A DNA stretch of 64,000 nt from the NCBI GenBank assembly GCA_963921355.3, contig OZ001190.1, forward strand, positions 4,588,001 through 4,652,000, in the 5' to 3' direction. Positions 9,069 to 17,050 of this stretch are shown one piece after another. Below the pieces are notes generated by a model that did not search any database, was not told where the DNA came from, and saw only the letters and a program-made list of their open reading frames with translations. Made by a program: the position numbers and the translations under genes. The stretch's first letter is position 1. Each line of letters begins with the position of its first letter. The DNA comes from CAWUEZ02 sp963921355. GTDB lineage: Bacteria; Pseudomonadota; Alphaproteobacteria; Thalassobaculales; Thalassobaculaceae.

Positions 9069-9838
9069 GCGTTCAAGGTCTCGGTATGGCCGTCGACCGC
9101 CAGGGCCTGGCCCGAGATCCGGGACGCCGCCGGCGAGGCCAGGAACAGGGCCGTATCCGCCACGTCCTGCGCGGTCACCCAGCTGCGCATCGACACCCCC
9201 TGGACGTAGCTTTCCCGGATCGTCTGTTCGTCGACACCCCGGGCCGCCGCCTCGTTGGCGACAACCCGGTCCATCCTGTCGCCCTCGACCGCGCCGGGGC
9301 AGATCGCGTTGACCCGCACGCCATGGGGGCCGAGTTCCATGGCCAGGGTCTTCATCAGGCCGACCACGCCCCACTTCGCCGTCGCGTAGGGGCTGCGGAA
9401 CGGATAGCCGAACTGGCCCGCGGTCGAGGCGGTCAGCAGGATCAGCCCGAACCCTTGCGCCTTCATCACCCGGACGGCCCAGCGACAGGTCAGAAAGGCG
9501 CCGTCCAGGTTGACCGAGAGGCAGGCCCGCCAACCGTCGAGGTCGAGGTTCTCGATGGCACCGGCCGGACCGCCGGTACCGGCATTGGCGCAGACCACGT
9601 CGGCGCCGCCGAACGCCGCTGTCACCGCCTCGAAGAATCCGTCCATCTCGGCAGCGTCGGTCACATCGGCCACCCGGGCCACGACTCCCGGCAGATCGGC
9701 CGCGGTCCGTTCAACGGCATCACCATCCCGGTCACAGATCGCCACCCGGGCCCCGACTGCGTGGAAGGCCTCGGCCAGCGTGCGGCCGATCCCGCTGGCC
9801 CCCGCGGTGATCACGACGCGGGTTCCGGTCGCGATCAC
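9065..9838 (-). CDS. SDR family oxidoreductase
   Basis: 257 residues, classical short-chain dehydrogenase size. Cofactor motif AGASGIG near residue 12, CANAG in the middle, and catalytic Ser with Y-A-T-A-K; PG follows at the expected place (NAICPGAVEGDR). An Asp in CDRDGD after strand 2 favours NAD(H) over NADP(H). It starts with GTG at 9838, which overlaps the stop of the cleavage-enzyme gene by 4 bases, and its own stop overlaps the carnitine dehydrogenase start. Its role in the operon is not known; oxidation of a hydroxy acid related to carnitine is a reasonable guess. Confidence 0.85.
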   Translation of the reverse strand: MIATGTRVVITAGASGIGRTLAEAFHAVGARVAICDRDGDAVERTAADLPGVVARVADVTDAAEMDGFFEAVTAAFGGADVVCANAGTGGPAGAIENLDLDGWRACLSVNLDGAFLTCRWAVRVMKAQGFGLILLTASTAGQFGYPFRSPYATAKWGVVGLMKTLAMELGPHGVRVNAICPGAVEGDRMDRVVANEAAARGVDEQTIRESYVQGVSMRSWVTAQDVADTALFLASPAASRISGQALAVDGHTETLNA

Positions 9839-10758
9839 CGAGCGCGTTCCTGGACCGGCTGCTTGATCAGGCCGAGGCGCTCGCGCACCGCATCGGGACC
9901 GACCACCCGCGCACCCATGGCCTCGATCAGACCGACCGCCCGTTCCACCAGGTTGGCATTGGTGGCGAGCACACCGCGGTCGAGATACAGGTTGTCCTCG
10001 AGCCCGACCCGCACGTGCCCACCGGCCAGCACGGCGGCGGCGGCGAATGGCATCTGATGCCGGCCGAGGGAGAACGCGCTCCAGGTCCAGTCGGTCGGTA
10101 CCGCGTTCACTATCGCGAGGAAGGTGTTGAGGTCGTCCGGTGCCCCCCAGGGCACGCCCATGCAGAGCTGGACCAGGGCCGGATCCGCCAGCACGCCCTC
10201 TTCCACCAAGCGTTTGGCGAACCACAGATGCCCGGTGTCGAACGCCTCGATCTCCGGGCGCACCCCGAGATCGGTGATCGCCGCCCCCATGGCCCGCAGC
10301 ATCCCCGGCGTGTTGGTCATGACGTAGTCGTTCTCGGCGAAGTTCATGGTGCCGCAGTCGAGGGTGGCGATCTCCGGCCGGCACTCTGCGAGATGGGCCA
10401 CGCGCGCCGTCGACCCGATCATGTCCGTGCCCGCCTCATCCAGCGGCAGCGGATTCTCTGGCCCGCCGAACATGAGGTCGCCGCCCATCCCCGAGGTCAA
10501 GTTCAACACCACATCGACCTCGGCATCGCGGATCCGCTCGGTCACCTCGCGGTACAGGTCGAGGTCGCGGGCCGGAGTACCGGTTTCGGGGTCGCGCACG
10601 TGGCAGTGGACGATCGCCGCACCCGCCTTCGCGGCCTCGATCGCGCTGTCGGCGATCTGCTTCGGGCTGCGCGGCACATGCGGGCTGCGGTCCTGGGTCT
10701 GGCCCGAGCCGGTGACGGCGCAGGTGATGAAGACCTCGCGGTTCATTTCCAATGGCAT
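9835..10758 (-). CDS. beta-keto acid cleavage enzyme (BKACE, DUF849); probable 3-dehydrocarnitine:acetyl-CoA trimethylamine-acyltransferase
   Basis: 307 residues. Zinc ligands are in HCHVRD (residues 51-56) and the GGHVRVGLEDN block near the C-terminus is a hallmark of the BKACE family, TIM-barrel zinc enzymes that condense a beta-keto acid with acetyl-CoA to give acetoacetate and a new CoA ester. With a carnitine dehydrogenase-thioesterase fusion in the same operon, the expected substrate is 3-dehydrocarnitine and the product betainyl-CoA. First gene of a tightly overlapping three-gene group. Substrate assignment rests on context, not on residues checked against a structure. Confidence 0.88.
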   Translation of the reverse strand: MPLEMNREVFITCAVTGSGQTQDRSPHVPRSPKQIADSAIEAAKAGAAIVHCHVRDPETGTPARDLDLYREVTERIRDAEVDVVLNLTSGMGGDLMFGGPENPLPLDEAGTDMIGSTARVAHLAECRPEIATLDCGTMNFAENDYVMTNTPGMLRAMGAAITDLGVRPEIEAFDTGHLWFAKRLVEEGVLADPALVQLCMGVPWGAPDDLNTFLAIVNAVPTDWTWSAFSLGRHQMPFAAAAVLAGGHVRVGLEDNLYLDRGVLATNANLVERAVGLIEAMGARVVGPDAVRERLGLIKQPVQERAR

Positions 10759-10850
10759 GACGCTCCCCCGGCATGCGTTGTCGTTTGCGGCAGCCTAGCC
10801 GCCCGTTAGGACCGCCACTGTAGCGAGAGCGTCACGGGGTTTCCCGCGTT

Positions 10851-10954
10851 CGCCCTTCGACACGCCCTTCGGGCTGCTCAGGGCGAGGTCCAAAGAAAAG
10901 AACCTGGTCCTGAGCAGGGCCCCGGACTTGATCCGGGGCCCGTGTCGAAGGGCG
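10851..10954. repeat. composite palindromic repeat element
   Basis: Three nested dyads fill most of the 202-base gap between two operon halves. The outer arms are CGCCCTTCGACACG (10851-10864) and its exact reverse complement (10941-10954). Inside are CTGCTCAGG (10874-10882) paired with CCTGAGCAG (10909-10917), and a compact hairpin with 7-base arms at 10920-10938. The CGCCCTTCGACA start resembles dispersed repeats common in GC-rich alphaproteobacterial genomes. It could fold in RNA and partly separate expression of the genes on either side. Confidence 0.75.
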
Positions 10955-10960
10955 GAAGAT

Positions 10961-12229
10961 CTAGAACCGATCCACCCGGTACGGCGCCATGTCGATGCCG
11001 GGATCGCGGCCGGCGATCAGGTCGGCGAGCAGCTCGCCGGTGCGCGCCGCCAGGGTCAGGCCGATATGGCTGTGGCCGAAGCCATAGTAGACGTTGGGAT
11101 GGTCCGGCGAGGCGCCGATCACCGGCACGCTGTCCGGGGTCGACGGCCGGAATCCGAGCCATTCCCGGGTGACCTCGACCTCGAGGCCCGGCAGGGCGTC
11201 TTTGGCCTTCGGCAGCATCCGGTAGATCCGGGAGAAGTCCGGCGGCGCGTCAACGCCGGCGAACTCGGCCCCGGTGGTCAGCCGCAACCCGTCCTGCATC
11301 GGCGCGAGCACGAAGCCATGGTCGCCGATCACCGTCGGCCGGCGCAGCTCCGGCCCCTTCAGAACGTTCAGGTTCAGGTGATAGCCCCGCTCGGTGTCCA
11401 GCGGCACCTTGCGCCCCAGCATGGCGCAGATCTCGTGGCTGCGCGCGCCGGCGGCGATCACGACCGCATCGGCCGGGTACATGCCGCGGTCGGTGACCAC
11501 CGTCTCGACGCCGCCGGGCCCGGTCTCGAAACGCTGGACCTTCTCGGCGACCCAGGAGCCGCCGAGTGCGGTGAATTTGGCGAAATAGGCTTCGGTCAGT
11601 TTGACCGGTTCGCTGACGAAGCCGTTCTCCGGCTGGTGGTAGGCGTGGGTGAATTTCGGCGACAGGCCGGGCTCGAGCTGGCGGATCTCGTCGGCGCTCA
11701 GCACGTCGAAGGACACCCCGCGGCGTTCCATGGTCGCACGCTCGTCGGCGGTCTTGTCGAACGCCGCCTGGCTCGAATAGACCTTCAGCCAGCCGACCGG
11801 CCGCACGACCTCATGGGCACCCGACAACGAGATCAGCGACTTGTGCGCGGTCAGGGCATCCTTGGTGATGGCCCGCAGGGACTTGGAGATCTCTTCGACC
11901 CGGCTCGGGGTGCTGGCGGCCAGAAACTGGAGCAGCCAGGGCACCATGCGCGGCAGATAGGCGGGTCGGATGTTCAGGGGCGATGCCGGGTCCAGCAGCA
12001 TCTTCGGCACCTGCTTCCAATTCCCCGGGCTGCCGGTCGGATAGACGCTGCCGATGGCGATCGACCCGGCATTGCCGAACGAGGTGCCGGTTCCGGGTGG
12101 AGCCGGGTCGAACAACGTGACTTGGTGGCCTTCGCGCTGCAGGATCAGGCCGGTCGCCACGCCGACGATCCCGGCACCGATCACGGCAACCCGCTTGGGC
12201 GCCTCCGCCTTGTTCATTGCGGAGCTCAT
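10961..12229 (-). CDS. FAD-dependent amino acid oxidoreductase, DadA-like
   Basis: 422 residues. The N-terminus has the FAD dinucleotide-binding motif VIGAGIVGVATGL; TSFGNAGSIAIGSVYP and the C-terminal GFGHSHIGLTLAARTGEL are typical of the D-amino-acid dehydrogenase small-subunit (DadA) group in the DAO superfamily. Such membrane-associated enzymes oxidise D-amino acids or N-methylated amino acids and pass electrons to the respiratory chain. Given the carnitine-related neighbours, a methylated or D-amino acid is a plausible substrate, but nothing in the sequence decides this. ATG 12229 overlaps the preceding stop (ATGA). Confidence 0.85.
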   Translation of the reverse strand: MSSAMNKAEAPKRVAVIGAGIVGVATGLILQREGHQVTLFDPAPPGTGTSFGNAGSIAIGSVYPTGSPGNWKQVPKMLLDPASPLNIRPAYLPRMVPWLLQFLAASTPSRVEEISKSLRAITKDALTAHKSLISLSGAHEVVRPVGWLKVYSSQAAFDKTADERATMERRGVSFDVLSADEIRQLEPGLSPKFTHAYHQPENGFVSEPVKLTEAYFAKFTALGGSWVAEKVQRFETGPGGVETVVTDRGMYPADAVVIAAGARSHEICAMLGRKVPLDTERGYHLNLNVLKGPELRRPTVIGDHGFVLAPMQDGLRLTTGAEFAGVDAPPDFSRIYRMLPKAKDALPGLEVEVTREWLGFRPSTPDSVPVIGASPDHPNVYYGFGHSHIGLTLAARTGELLADLIAGRDPGIDMAPYRVDRF

Positions 12230-13182
12230 CACGGGGTCTCCGTCTCCCGCAGCATCCGCAGCAGCGCGATCAACCGGGCGTCCCGCTGGGCCTCCAAGTC
12301 GTCGATCGTGCGATCCCCCATTTCCGCGTCGATCCCGACGATCAGTTGGGCCTTGAGCTTGGGGGTCAGGACCGGCGTCTTCTGCATGTCCCGCCACCAG
12401 CCCTCGATCGGCGGCCCGAACTGCTCCAGCATCGCCCGGTAGCCGCCTTTGCCGCCGGTCAGGTTGAACACCATATGCGGCCCCATCAGCGCGAGGCGCA
12501 GACCGGGACCCTGGGCGATCGCCGCGTTGACGTCCTCGACGCTGGCCAGACCGTCCTCGACCGCGTTGACCGCCTCGCGCCAGAGGGCGGCCTGGAGTCG
12601 GTTCGCGAGATGGCCCGGCACCTCCTTGTTCACGTAAATCGCATGCTTGCCGATGTGGTTGTAGAAGCCGTGCGCCCATTCCCCGGCCGCGGGGTCCGTG
12701 CGCTTGCCCAGCACGACTTCGACCAGCGGGATCAGGTGCGGCGGGTTGAACGGGTGGCCGACGACCAGACGGTCGGCGAAGCCGACGCCATCCTGCAGGT
12801 CCGACAGGATCAGGCCCGAGGTCGAGGTCGCCACCACCGTCGCCTCGCCCACGGCGTTGTCGATGCGCTGGTAGAGATCGGCCTTGATCGGGGCGCGCTC
12901 GGGCGCGTTCTCCTGGACGAAGTCCGCCCCGTCGACAGCGGTCGCCGGATCATCGGCGAAGCTGAGACGTCCTTCGACCGGGCCGGCGGTCCCGATCGCC
13001 TGCAGTTGCGGGCGGGCGTTGTCGACGAACGCCTGGAGCCGGTCGCGCCAACCCTCGGCCGGATCCCAGGCGACGACGTCATAGCCGCGCGCCAGGAAAT
13101 ACGCCGTCCAGCTCGCACCGATCGTTCCCGTGCCGAGGACGGCGATCCGTTTCACCGTCTCGAACGCCGGATACCCTGCCAT
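12229..13182 (-). CDS. 3-hydroxyacyl-CoA dehydrogenase-fold enzyme, L-carnitine dehydrogenase-like
   Basis: 317 residues from ATG 13182, which has GGAGAG at good spacing; an upstream extension to 13245 lacks family character. NAD motif VLGTGTIGASW near the N-terminus and a GHPFNPPHLIPLVEVV block match single-domain carnitine dehydrogenase / L-gulonate dehydrogenase proteins. It is a paralogue of the dehydrogenase half of the fusion at 7632-9068, so the cluster has two such enzymes, perhaps for different 3-hydroxy acids or stereoisomers. First gene of the minus-strand block. Confidence 0.82.
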   Translation of the reverse strand: MAGYPAFETVKRIAVLGTGTIGASWTAYFLARGYDVVAWDPAEGWRDRLQAFVDNARPQLQAIGTAGPVEGRLSFADDPATAVDGADFVQENAPERAPIKADLYQRIDNAVGEATVVATSTSGLILSDLQDGVGFADRLVVGHPFNPPHLIPLVEVVLGKRTDPAAGEWAHGFYNHIGKHAIYVNKEVPGHLANRLQAALWREAVNAVEDGLASVEDVNAAIAQGPGLRLALMGPHMVFNLTGGKGGYRAMLEQFGPPIEGWWRDMQKTPVLTPKLKAQLIVGIDAEMGDRTIDDLEAQRDARLIALLRMLRETETP

Positions 13183-13278
13183 GCCACGCTCTCCACAATT
13201 CGTCCGTACCTCTGGTCCGATCGGGACCGGCGCCCATATCAGCATTCACCGTGAAGAAAAGGAATGGAGGCCGTCGAG

Positions 13279-13716
13279 ATGCGCCGCCGCGACCTGCTTG
13301 CCGCTGCCGGGGTGTCCCTGCTGTCGGTCTCCGGCCGCGCCGCTGCCGCCGATCCGTTCGACGTCTTCCGGTGGGAGCGGCGCCTCCTGGTCGTCTTCGC
13401 GCCGATCCGTACCGACCCGCGCCTCGCTGCCCAGCGCATGCGCCACCGCGACGACGCAACCGGTTTCGCCGAGCGGGACCTGACCGTGATTGAGGTGGTC
13501 CGACATTCGGTCCTGGTGGACGGACGCCCGACCCCGACGCTGCGAGCCGCCGAACTGCGGTCGCGCTACGGGATTTCGAACGCTGATTTCGCGACGGTGC
13601 TGATCGGCAAGGACGGCGGCGAGAAGATGCGGCGCGACGGTCTGATGCCGATCGACACCCTGTTCGAGACCATCGATGCGATGCTGATGTGGCGCCGGGA
13701 AATGGGTCGGCAATAG
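13279..13716 (+). CDS. DUF4174 domain protein with Tat-like signal peptide
   Basis: 145 residues from ATG 13279, chosen because GGAGG lies 8 bases upstream and the protein then starts with MRRRDLLAAAGVSLL, an RR-type export signal ending near AAAA. The mature part (DPFDVFRWERRLLVVFAP and later VLIGKDGGEKMRRDG) matches DUF4174, small periplasmic proteins with a thioredoxin-like feel but no catalytic Cys here. Function unknown. Monocistronic as far as can be seen. Confidence 0.78.
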   Translation: MRRRDLLAAAGVSLLSVSGRAAAADPFDVFRWERRLLVVFAPIRTDPRLAAQRMRHRDDATGFAERDLTVIEVVRHSVLVDGRPTPTLRAAELRSRYGISNADFATVLIGKDGGEKMRRDGLMPIDTLFETIDAMLMWRREMGRQ

Positions 13717-13804
13717 ACTGCCGCGGCCACGGCAAGGATTCTCCGCACACAGATGCTGATCGCCCGCGCGTAACGGCACGCTTCTGCCCTATCATGCCCG
13801 GACC

Positions 13805-15427
13805 ATGACCAAGACCCGCCGTTTCGCGCCACCCCAACCCTGGCCATCCGGCCCCGGCGACATCGAGACCGCCGTCGATGCCGCGCGCGGTCCGTTGACG
13901 GGCGACCCGCCGCTTGAGAGCACGGGCACACTGAGCCTGCGCGATACGCCGGACGGTCGGCTGGCCAAGGCCGGCTGGCGGCTGCAATGCGCGCCGGCGG
14001 GACCGGGAACCGAGGCGTGGCGGCTGGTGGACGGTGCCGGCCGCGATATCGCCAGCGCGACCCTCAGGCAACCGGTCCCCGGGTTCGCGGACGGCCTGCC
14101 CGACGGCCGGCTCGCCAAGACCCTGGAGGACCTGTGCCGGTCCCGCGCCCTGCGCCCGGCCCTGGAGGTCGACTGGCACGCGACGGACATCGCGCTGCGT
14201 GACGGCGAAGGCAAGATCCGGTGCCGGCTCGTGGCCGAAACGGTCACCGACCGCGACCAGCCGGCGCGCACAGCGACCACCGTCTCCGTCATCGCCCTCA
14301 AGTGCTACCGGAACGACGCGGACACGGTCGCCGGCCGACTGATCACGCGGCTCGGCTGGCCGAACCATGCCGGCGAGCCGATCGAGCTGATCTGCAAGCA
14401 GGCGTCGGGGTCACTGCCGGCCCGCCCGACACACGACCCCGCCCCCTCCGATCCCGCCGGCGCGGTGCTGCGCGAGATCCTCAGCCATCAGCTCGATGTC
14501 ATCGAGGATCGGTTGCCCGGGGTCCTGGCGGATACCGACAGCACCTATCTGCACCAGATGCGGGTCGCGATCCGCCGGACCCGCTCCGCGCTGTCCCAGC
14601 TCGGCCCGGCGCTCGCCACCGAAGGCCGGGCCGAGGCGGTTGAAGGCTTCCGCTGGCTCGGTCAGGTCACCGGGCCGGCGCGCGATCTCGACGTGCAGTT
14701 GATCGATCTGGCGGAACGGCGTGGGCGCGAAGACGGGGACGGGCTCGCGGCGCTGGAGCGCCACCTGAAACGCGAGAAGAAACGGACCCAAAAGGCCCTC
14801 GTCCGCACCCTGCAGGGCCCGCGCTTCGCCGAGGTGATTGCCGGATGGCGCCGCAGCCTGGACCCGGCGGTCGGCGACTGGAGCGCAACGGACACCGCCC
14901 GCGCGCCATTCGCCTGGGTGGTCGGCGCCCGGGCAGCGAAACTGCACCGCCGGGTGCTGAAGGACGGCCGCAGGATCACCCCGGACACCCCGGCCGAGGC
15001 GCTGCACGAACTGCGCATCCGCATGAAGAAGCTGCGCTATGTCGTCGAGTTCCTCGGCGACGTTCATCCGCGGGAGCGCATGCGGCCGGTGATCAAGGTG
15101 CTGAAAGGGCTGCAGGACGTGCTCGGCCGCCACCAGGACCGCGAGGTCCAGGTCGAGGCCCTGCGCCGCTACGGCCATGCCCTAGCGGGGCCGCGCGCCG
15201 GGAATGCTGACGCCCTGATGGCGATCGGCGCCTGGAGCGTCGAGCTCGAAGCCGACCGGCGGCATGCCCGCGAGGAGTTCGCGGCGGCGTTCAAGGCGTT
15301 CGCGTCGAAAGAGACCCGCGCCCTGTTCCATGCCATCTTCGCCCCACCCGTTGGCGCGCCCGTCGACACCGCCGCGGGCGAGGATGACCCGCCTTCCCAA
15401 ACCGCACAGCAACTGGAACCGACATGA
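13805..15427 (+). CDS. CYTH-like/CHAD domain protein (polyphosphate-associated)
   Basis: 540 residues. Residues about 1-200 resemble a CYTH (triphosphate tunnel) domain but I do not see a clean ExExK at the start, so it may be catalytically degenerate. Residues about 215-500 are a CHAD domain: LHQMRVAIRRTRS and LHELRIRMKKLRYVVEFL hold the conserved histidines and basic residues that bind polyphosphate. CHAD proteins are known to bind polyphosphate and localise to its granules. The stop overlaps the start of a ParA-type ATPase gene by 4 bases, implying coupled synthesis of a granule-binding protein and a positioning ATPase. Confidence 0.85.
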   Translation: MTKTRRFAPPQPWPSGPGDIETAVDAARGPLTGDPPLESTGTLSLRDTPDGRLAKAGWRLQCAPAGPGTEAWRLVDGAGRDIASATLRQPVPGFADGLPDGRLAKTLEDLCRSRALRPALEVDWHATDIALRDGEGKIRCRLVAETVTDRDQPARTATTVSVIALKCYRNDADTVAGRLITRLGWPNHAGEPIELICKQASGSLPARPTHDPAPSDPAGAVLREILSHQLDVIEDRLPGVLADTDSTYLHQMRVAIRRTRSALSQLGPALATEGRAEAVEGFRWLGQVTGPARDLDVQLIDLAERRGREDGDGLAALERHLKREKKRTQKALVRTLQGPRFAEVIAGWRRSLDPAVGDWSATDTARAPFAWVVGARAAKLHRRVLKDGRRITPDTPAEALHELRIRMKKLRYVVEFLGDVHPRERMRPVIKVLKGLQDVLGRHQDREVQVEALRRYGHALAGPRAGNADALMAIGAWSVELEADRRHAREEFAAAFKAFASKETRALFHAIFAPPVGAPVDTAAGEDDPPSQTAQQLEPT

Positions 15428-16164
15428 AGATCCTGGCCAGCTACAACATCAAGGGCGGCGTCGGGAAGACGGCGGCGGCGGTCAACCTGTCCCATGTCGC
15501 CGCTAGCCGCGGCGAACGAGTTCTGGTGATCGATCTCGATCCCCAGGGGGCCGCCAGCTTCTACTTCCGGGTGAAGCCCAAGGTGAAGGGCGGCGGCCGG
15601 GGACTGGTGCGCGGCAAACGCGACATCGACGCCCTGATCAAGGCGACCGACTACGACAACCTCGACCTGATGCCGGCGGATTTCAGCTACCGCAACCTCG
15701 ACCTGCTGCTCGACGCCGAGAAGAAGTCGCGGCGCCGGCTGCGCAAACTGCTCAAACCCCTGGCGAAGGACTACGACATCGTCATGCTCGACTGCCCGCC
15801 GAGCGTGTCCCTGGTCTCCGAAGCCGTGTTCGAGGCTGCCGACGCCCTGATCGTGCCGCTGATCCCGACCACCCTGTCGCTGCGGACCTACGACCAGCTC
15901 GAACGCTTCAAGATCGAGCAGAAGCTGCGGGCCCTGAAGCTGCTGCCGTTCTTCTCCATGGTCGACCGGCGCAAGGCCCTGCACCGCCAGATCATCGAGG
16001 CGTTTCCCGACGACCACCCGAACGTCCTGCAGGTGCCGATCCCGTCCTCGAGCGTGGTCGAGCGCATGGGCGTCGAACGGGCGCCGCTCACCGCCTTCGC
16101 GCCGCGCACCACCGCCGCCGCGGCCTACCGCGCGCTCTGGGACGCGGTGGATGAGGCGACGTGA
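15424..16164 (+). CDS. ParA/MinD-type ATPase
   Basis: 246 residues. Deviant Walker A KGGVGKTAAA at residues 10-19, Walker A' region VIDLDPQGAASF and Walker B-like MLDCPPSVSLV are all present. ParA ATPases dimerise on ATP, bind DNA nonspecifically and move cargo such as plasmids, carboxysomes or storage granules. No parB or centromere-like repeats adjoin it; the partner by context is the CHAD protein it overlaps by 4 bases. This favours an orphan, cargo-positioning ParA rather than chromosome segregation. Confidence 0.9.
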   Translation: MKILASYNIKGGVGKTAAAVNLSHVAASRGERVLVIDLDPQGAASFYFRVKPKVKGGGRGLVRGKRDIDALIKATDYDNLDLMPADFSYRNLDLLLDAEKKSRRRLRKLLKPLAKDYDIVMLDCPPSVSLVSEAVFEAADALIVPLIPTTLSLRTYDQLERFKIEQKLRALKLLPFFSMVDRRKALHRQIIEAFPDDHPNVLQVPIPSSSVVERMGVERAPLTAFAPRTTAAAAYRALWDAVDEAT

Positions 16165-16186
16165 GCGGCCCTTCATATTCATCACT

Positions 16187-16295
16187 CCCCGGGCACTTGC
16201 CCCGGGGCCCAGACCAGGAGCAGCTGGAGATTTGGAGTTTCACGCTGAAACGCTCCAGCAAGCGTTTCCCTAGGCCCCGGGGCAAGTGCCCGGGG
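16187..16295. repeat. 23-bp perfect inverted repeat
   Basis: Arms at 16187-16209 and 16273-16295 are exact reverse complements over 23 bases, separated by 63 bases; each begins or ends in CCCCGGGCACTTGCC or its complement. The element lies between convergent genes (parA and a racemase-type gene). It looks like a dispersed palindromic element and could also serve as a bidirectional terminator, though there is no T-run. Confidence 0.8.
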
Positions 16296-16318
16296 GGTGC
16301 CAATGGGTTCACCAGTCA

Positions 16319-17050
16319 CTAGAGACTGAACACCCTTCCCCATCCCCGAACCACCGAGGGATCGCCGCCCGCGGCCCGGATCGCGCCCCAGAGCGCGACC
16401 GCCACGCTGTCCAGCAGCGTGATGCCAAGCTCATCCTCCAGCCGCTCCGCGAGGCCGGCGCCGGCCAGGTTGGTGCAGAGCACGACCACCGCCTCGGCTC
16501 CCTCGGCGGCGACCGCGCGGATCATGGCCTCCAGGGTCGCCTCGTCGACCTCGGCGAAGGCGAAATTCTCGGTGATGTCGAGCCGGCGGTCGGCGACGCA
16601 GGTGTATCCCTCGTCGGCGAAGTTCTGCCGGATCCGCTCCTGGACATCGCCGACATAGGGCGTGACCAGGCCGAATGACCGGGCGCCGAGCGCCTCCAGG
16701 GCGGCCAGCGTCGCCAGCACCGCGGTGGTGACGGGAATGCCGGTCGCACCTCCGACGGCGTCGACCAGCGCCCGGTCGCGGTCCGGGCCGAGCCAGCCGG
16801 CCGAGGTGCCGTTCCAGCAGATCGCGTCGACCCGGGCATCGGCCAGCAGGGCGCCCGCCGCGGCCATGGGTGCCGCGTCGAACTGCCCGACCGAGCCGGC
16901 ATCGAGGGAGATCTCGGTCACCCGGATGCGCGCCGCGTGGGCGGTGATTTCCGGCGTACCCGCCAGCAGCGCGGCGGTCACCGGTTCGAGCACCGTGTTG
17001 GACGACGGGGTGATCATGCCCAAACGCTTACGGAGGCCACGTAAGGTCAT
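16319..17050 (-). CDS. Asp/Glu/hydantoin racemase superfamily protein (maleate isomerase / arylmalonate decarboxylase-like)
   Basis: 243 residues. Two conserved Cys sites are present: CWNGTSAGW near residue 75 and VVLCTNLAG near residue 190, matching the paired cysteines of the racemase superfamily; PSSNTVLEP near the start is the signature of the maleate cis-trans isomerase/AMDase branch. Substrate not determined. Start ATG 17050 overlaps the stop of the O-antigen ligase-like gene; a longer upstream frame is a shadow. Stop is TAG. Confidence 0.8.
   Translation of the reverse strand: MTLRGLRKRLGMITPSSNTVLEPVTAALLAGTPEITAHAARIRVTEISLDAGSVGQFDAAPMAAAGALLADARVDAICWNGTSAGWLGPDRDRALVDAVGGATGIPVTTAVLATLAALEALGARSFGLVTPYVGDVQERIRQNFADEGYTCVADRRLDITENFAFAEVDEATLEAMIRAVAAEGAEAVVVLCTNLAGAGLAERLEDELGITLLDSVAVALWGAIRAAGGDPSVVRGWGRVFSL

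Noticed and set aside
9839..10384. N-terminal extension of the SDR frame
   Set aside because: Overlaps the BKACE gene in another frame and has no family character; the GTG at 9838 with 4-base overlap is the better start.
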